Shown here: positions 61,975 to 64,000 of the stretch, piece after piece
Layout: each line of letters begins with the position of its first letter
Position numbering within the stretch: the stretch's first letter is position 1
Assembly: GCF_026250525.1 (NCBI RefSeq)
Contig: NZ_CP111058.1
Location: 62,001 to 126,000, forward strand
Direction: 5' to 3'
DNA from: Chondrinema litorale
Lineage (GTDB): Bacteria; Bacteroidota; Bacteroidia; Cytophagales; Flammeovirgaceae
DNA length: 64,000 bases
Made by a program: the position numbers and the translations under genes
Notes under the pieces: model-generated
Seen by the model: only the letters and a program-made list of their open reading frames with translations
Databases searched by the model: none
Told to the model about the DNA's origin: nothing

Positions 61975-62967
61975 ATGACAGACGAAATATTAAATATCAT
62001 TTTAAAAAGCTTAAATAAAGAATCTTCAACAGAAGAGAATTTATTGCTTGAGAGATGGCTTCTTCAAAGTGAATCCAATCAATTTTATTACAAACAATTT
62101 AAGAAAAATTGGACGAAAGATTCAGCGAAGCTAAACAATGAAAAGGCAAAGGCTTGGATAGAATTAACAGATAAACTCGAAAAAAATCAGCCCAAAACAA
62201 TACTTCTACAAAGTAGAAAAATAATATCTTGGGCTGCAGTTATAGTTTTTGTTTTATTTTCAGGTTATTTCGTTTATTTTCAAGTATCTGAATCTCAGAA
62301 TAACCAAGTCCAAACACAACTTACTTATCAAACAGTATCTACTGTTAACAGCCAACTAAAAGAAGTAAAGTTACCTGACAATACTATTGTTAAATTGAAC
62401 AACAATAGTCGAATTGAATTTCCTAATGAATTTGATGGTAGAACAAGACAAGTGAAATTATTTGGAGAGGCTTTTTTTGAAGTAGCTCATAATGCAGCTA
62501 AGCCATTTATAGTCCAAACCGAAAATTTCTCTGTGAAGGTCTTAGGTACTTCATTTAATATTTATGCATACAAAGAAAGCACATTACAAAATGTATCTGT
62601 CTATACCGGTAAGGTAAAGCTTACTACTTATAAGAGTCAGCAAGAAATATCTTTGGTAAAAGGAGAAAGTGCATCATTAAATGTTGAGTCTGAAGTATTA
62701 ATTAAAAAAGATAGTAATCCTGAGATGGTAAAATGGATAGATGGAGTATTAGTATTCGATGGAGATAAGTTCGATGCAATAGTTCAAAAAATAGAACGCC
62801 ATTTTAATGTGAAGTTTAAAATTACCAATAAAGATATTGATTATGATAAAGCTTTTGTTGGCTCATTTAAAAAGAGTGATAAAGTAAGTGATGTTTTGGA
62901 GGTACTAAAGTATTACTATGATTTTAATTATAAGCTAAAAGATAAGAATCTAATAATTATCAATTAA
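61975..62967 (+). CDS. FecR-type anti-sigma factor
   Basis: A 330-aa membrane anti-sigma protein. The N-terminal cytoplasmic domain (about 1-80, helical) holds the sigma factor. A single helix at about 85-105 (IISWAAVIVFVLFSGYFVYF) spans the membrane, and the FecR domain lies at about 120-225 (LKEVKLPDNTIVKLNNNSRI, VKLFGEAFFEVAHNAAKPF, VQTENFSVKVLGTSFNIYAY). A C-terminal DUF4974/STN-like domain (KFDAIVQKIERHFNVKFKIT) completes it. It would release the sigma when the downstream SusC-type receptor is loaded. It ends 126 bp before that receptor gene, with a hairpin in between. Confidence 0.95.
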   Translation: MTDEILNIILKSLNKESSTEENLLLERWLLQSESNQFYYKQFKKNWTKDSAKLNNEKAKAWIELTDKLEKNQPKTILLQSRKIISWAAVIVFVLFSGYFVYFQVSESQNNQVQTQLTYQTVSTVNSQLKEVKLPDNTIVKLNNNSRIEFPNEFDGRTRQVKLFGEAFFEVAHNAAKPFIVQTENFSVKVLGTSFNIYAYKESTLQNVSVYTGKVKLTTYKSQQEISLVKGESASLNVESEVLIKKDSNPEMVKWIDGVLVFDGDKFDAIVQKIERHFNVKFKITNKDIDYDKAFVGSFKKSDKVSDVLEVLKYYYDFNYKLKDKNLIIIN

Positions 62968-62969
62968 AG

Positions 62970-63023
62970 AAACACGGTTAATAATTAGCCTTTGGTCGGG
63001 AGTAAATATTAAACCGTGTTTTT
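62970..63023 (+). terminator. Terminator-like hairpin between fecR and susC
   Basis: AAACACGGTTAATA at 62970-62983 pairs with TATTAAACCGTGTTT (63007-63021) with one bulged base, followed by TT. It suggests that sigma/anti-sigma and receptor transcripts are partly uncoupled. Confidence 0.65.
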
Positions 63024-63093
63024 AAAATAAAAAGGGTAGTAGACCTCTTTTTCCCAAAATAAACAATAAGAGAGATTTAATCAAAATTAATCT

Positions 63094-64000
63094 ATGGGAA
63101 GGGAGAGGTTTTTAGTGTATGTGAGTTTGATACAAATATTATCAATCGCGAGTGTTAGTATGTCTAATGCTCAAGATAAAAGTAATTTTATAACGCTACA
63201 ATTGAAAAAAGTTAGTTTTGAGGAACTGAAGGCGGAAATTGAGTCGCAGAGTGGGTATAGTTTTTTTTATACTCAAAATGTGATTGATAATGCTATGCTT
63301 TTTTCTTTAAATGTAGCTAATACTGATATAAATAGTGTATTAGATCAACTAGAGGCTGATTATAATCTAGTTTTTATTATTAAAGGAGACAAAATACTTG
63401 TAGATAAAGCTCCAGAATTATTTACAGTAAAAGGTCGAATTTTTTCTTCTGATACTTATACTCCTTTAGTTGGTGTAAATATTTTAATAAAAGATACCAA
63501 GAAAGGTATTGCAACAGATTCAAAAGGTGCATTCAAAATATCATTAGAGAAAAGTGATATTTTAGAAATTAGTCATATTGGATATAAAGCTCAACAATTA
63601 ACTTTTGAGGAAGTTCAAAATAACTCTTTTATATATCTAGATAATCAGTTTGAAAATCTTGAAGAAATTCTTGTTATTGCGTATGGAAGGCAAACAAAAA
63701 GAGAGTTAACAGGTAGTGTCGAAAAATTGACTGCGGCGGAATTTAAGACCTTCAATACGACAAGTTTTGATCAGAAACTACAAGGTTTAATTTCTGGATT
63801 ACAGGTGATGAATAGTAGTGGAAGTTCAGCAGCACCTGTAAAACTATTAATTAGAGGTTTGAGCTCAATTTCAGCAAGTAGTAACCCTCTGATAATATTA
63901 GATGGTGCCCCTTTATATAATAGTCCACTAGGCTTAGAAAGGTCCTTATATTCTGAACCTCAAAATCCATTATCTTTAATTAGTTCATATGACATTGAAT
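63094..64000 (+). CDS. SusC/RagA receptor with STN domain, 5' part (runs off the right end)
   Basis: An open frame from ATG 63094 to the window end (302 residues visible, no stop). After a signal peptide (VSLIQILSIASVSMSNAQ) comes a secretin/TonB STN domain (about 30-110, LKKVSFEELKAEIESQSGYS, QLEADYNLVFIIKGDKILVD). A carboxypeptidase-regulatory-like domain follows (FTVKGRIFSSDTYTPLVGVN), then a TonB-box/plug region (EILVIAYGRQTKRELTGSVE, LIRGLSSISASSNPLIILDG). The STN domain marks it as a transducer that signals to FecR, the gene just upstream. A SusD partner is expected beyond the edge. The start at 63094 gives a standard signal peptide. Confidence 0.93.
   Translation, partial: MGRERFLVYVSLIQILSIASVSMSNAQDKSNFITLQLKKVSFEELKAEIESQSGYSFFYTQNVIDNAMLFSLNVANTDINSVLDQLEADYNLVFIIKGDKILVDKAPELFTVKGRIFSSDTYTPLVGVNILIKDTKKGIATDSKGAFKISLEKSDILEISHIGYKAQQLTFEEVQNNSFIYLDNQFENLEEILVIAYGRQTKRELTGSVEKLTAAEFKTFNTTSFDQKLQGLISGLQVMNSSGSSAAPVKLLIRGLSSISASSNPLIILDGAPLYNSPLGLERSLYSEPQNPLSLISSYDIE

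Noticed and set aside
1..64000. tRNA, rRNA, prophage or defence islands
   Set aside because: I saw no cloverleaf, rRNA segment, phage structural genes, restriction-modification or CRISPR-Cas genes on either strand; a dedicated tRNA scan would be needed to exclude a tRNA fully.

Overview
The window is AT-rich chromosome or large-plasmid DNA from a member of the Bacteroidota, most likely a Cytophagales-type marine or soil bacterium. The evidence is two SusC-type TonB receptors (one paired with SusD), an ECF sigma/FecR pair feeding a SusC with an STN domain, many signal-peptide lipoproteins, weak Shine-Dalgarno sites, and typical Bacteroidota secreted families (DUF1080, GH127, VPS10-like, tricorn-like). 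The species cannot be named from sequence alone. No rRNA, tRNA or CRISPR array was recognised.

Layout. 0-8 kb: a methyltransferase tail, a Tat-type Gfo/Idh oxidoreductase, a large MscS channel, a GNAT/fatty-acid-hydroxylase pair and a TolB-like/TPR regulator-like protein. 8-15 kb: an arabinose-polysaccharide pair (GH51 and GH127) divergent from a neurotransmitter:sodium-type symporter. 15-22 kb: two tandem Hsp20 genes, a PF03640-type lipoprotein, an OB-fold protein, a TPR lipoprotein and a TPR/HTH sensor-regulator. 22-30 kb: a GH1 glucosidase, a SusC/SusD pair and a TetR regulator. 30-40 kb: outer-membrane barrel proteins, a VOC/MFS pair divergent from an AraC regulator, and a VPS10-like beta-propeller protein. 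39.8-40.9 kb: an IS630-type element whose transposase carries one in-frame TGA.

43.8-56.3 kb is the backbone of a replicon. It contains a ParA ATPase with a small ribbon-helix-helix-like partner, dyad repeats around that operon (centromere candidates), and a Rep_3-type initiator preceded by 11 iterons, a DnaA-box match, an AT-rich tract and an inverted half-iteron pair at the rep promoter. A 23-bp perfect inverted repeat brackets this origin region. Between par and rep lie a tricorn-like protease and a sulfur-oxidation operon (TauE/SafE exporter, persulfide dioxygenase-rhodanese, rhodanese, universal stress protein). Its two transcription starts share a near-identical GTAAC-N4-GTTAC palindrome. 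The simplest reading is that the window lies on a megaplasmid or chromid, with the metabolic and polymer-degradation genes as its cargo.

56-64 kb: a double DUF1080 protein, a basic coiled-coil protein, an LpxL/HtrB-type acyltransferase, a PQQ-type sugar dehydrogenase, a cupin, and a trans-envelope signalling cassette (ECF sigma, FecR, STN-SusC) whose receptor runs off the right end.
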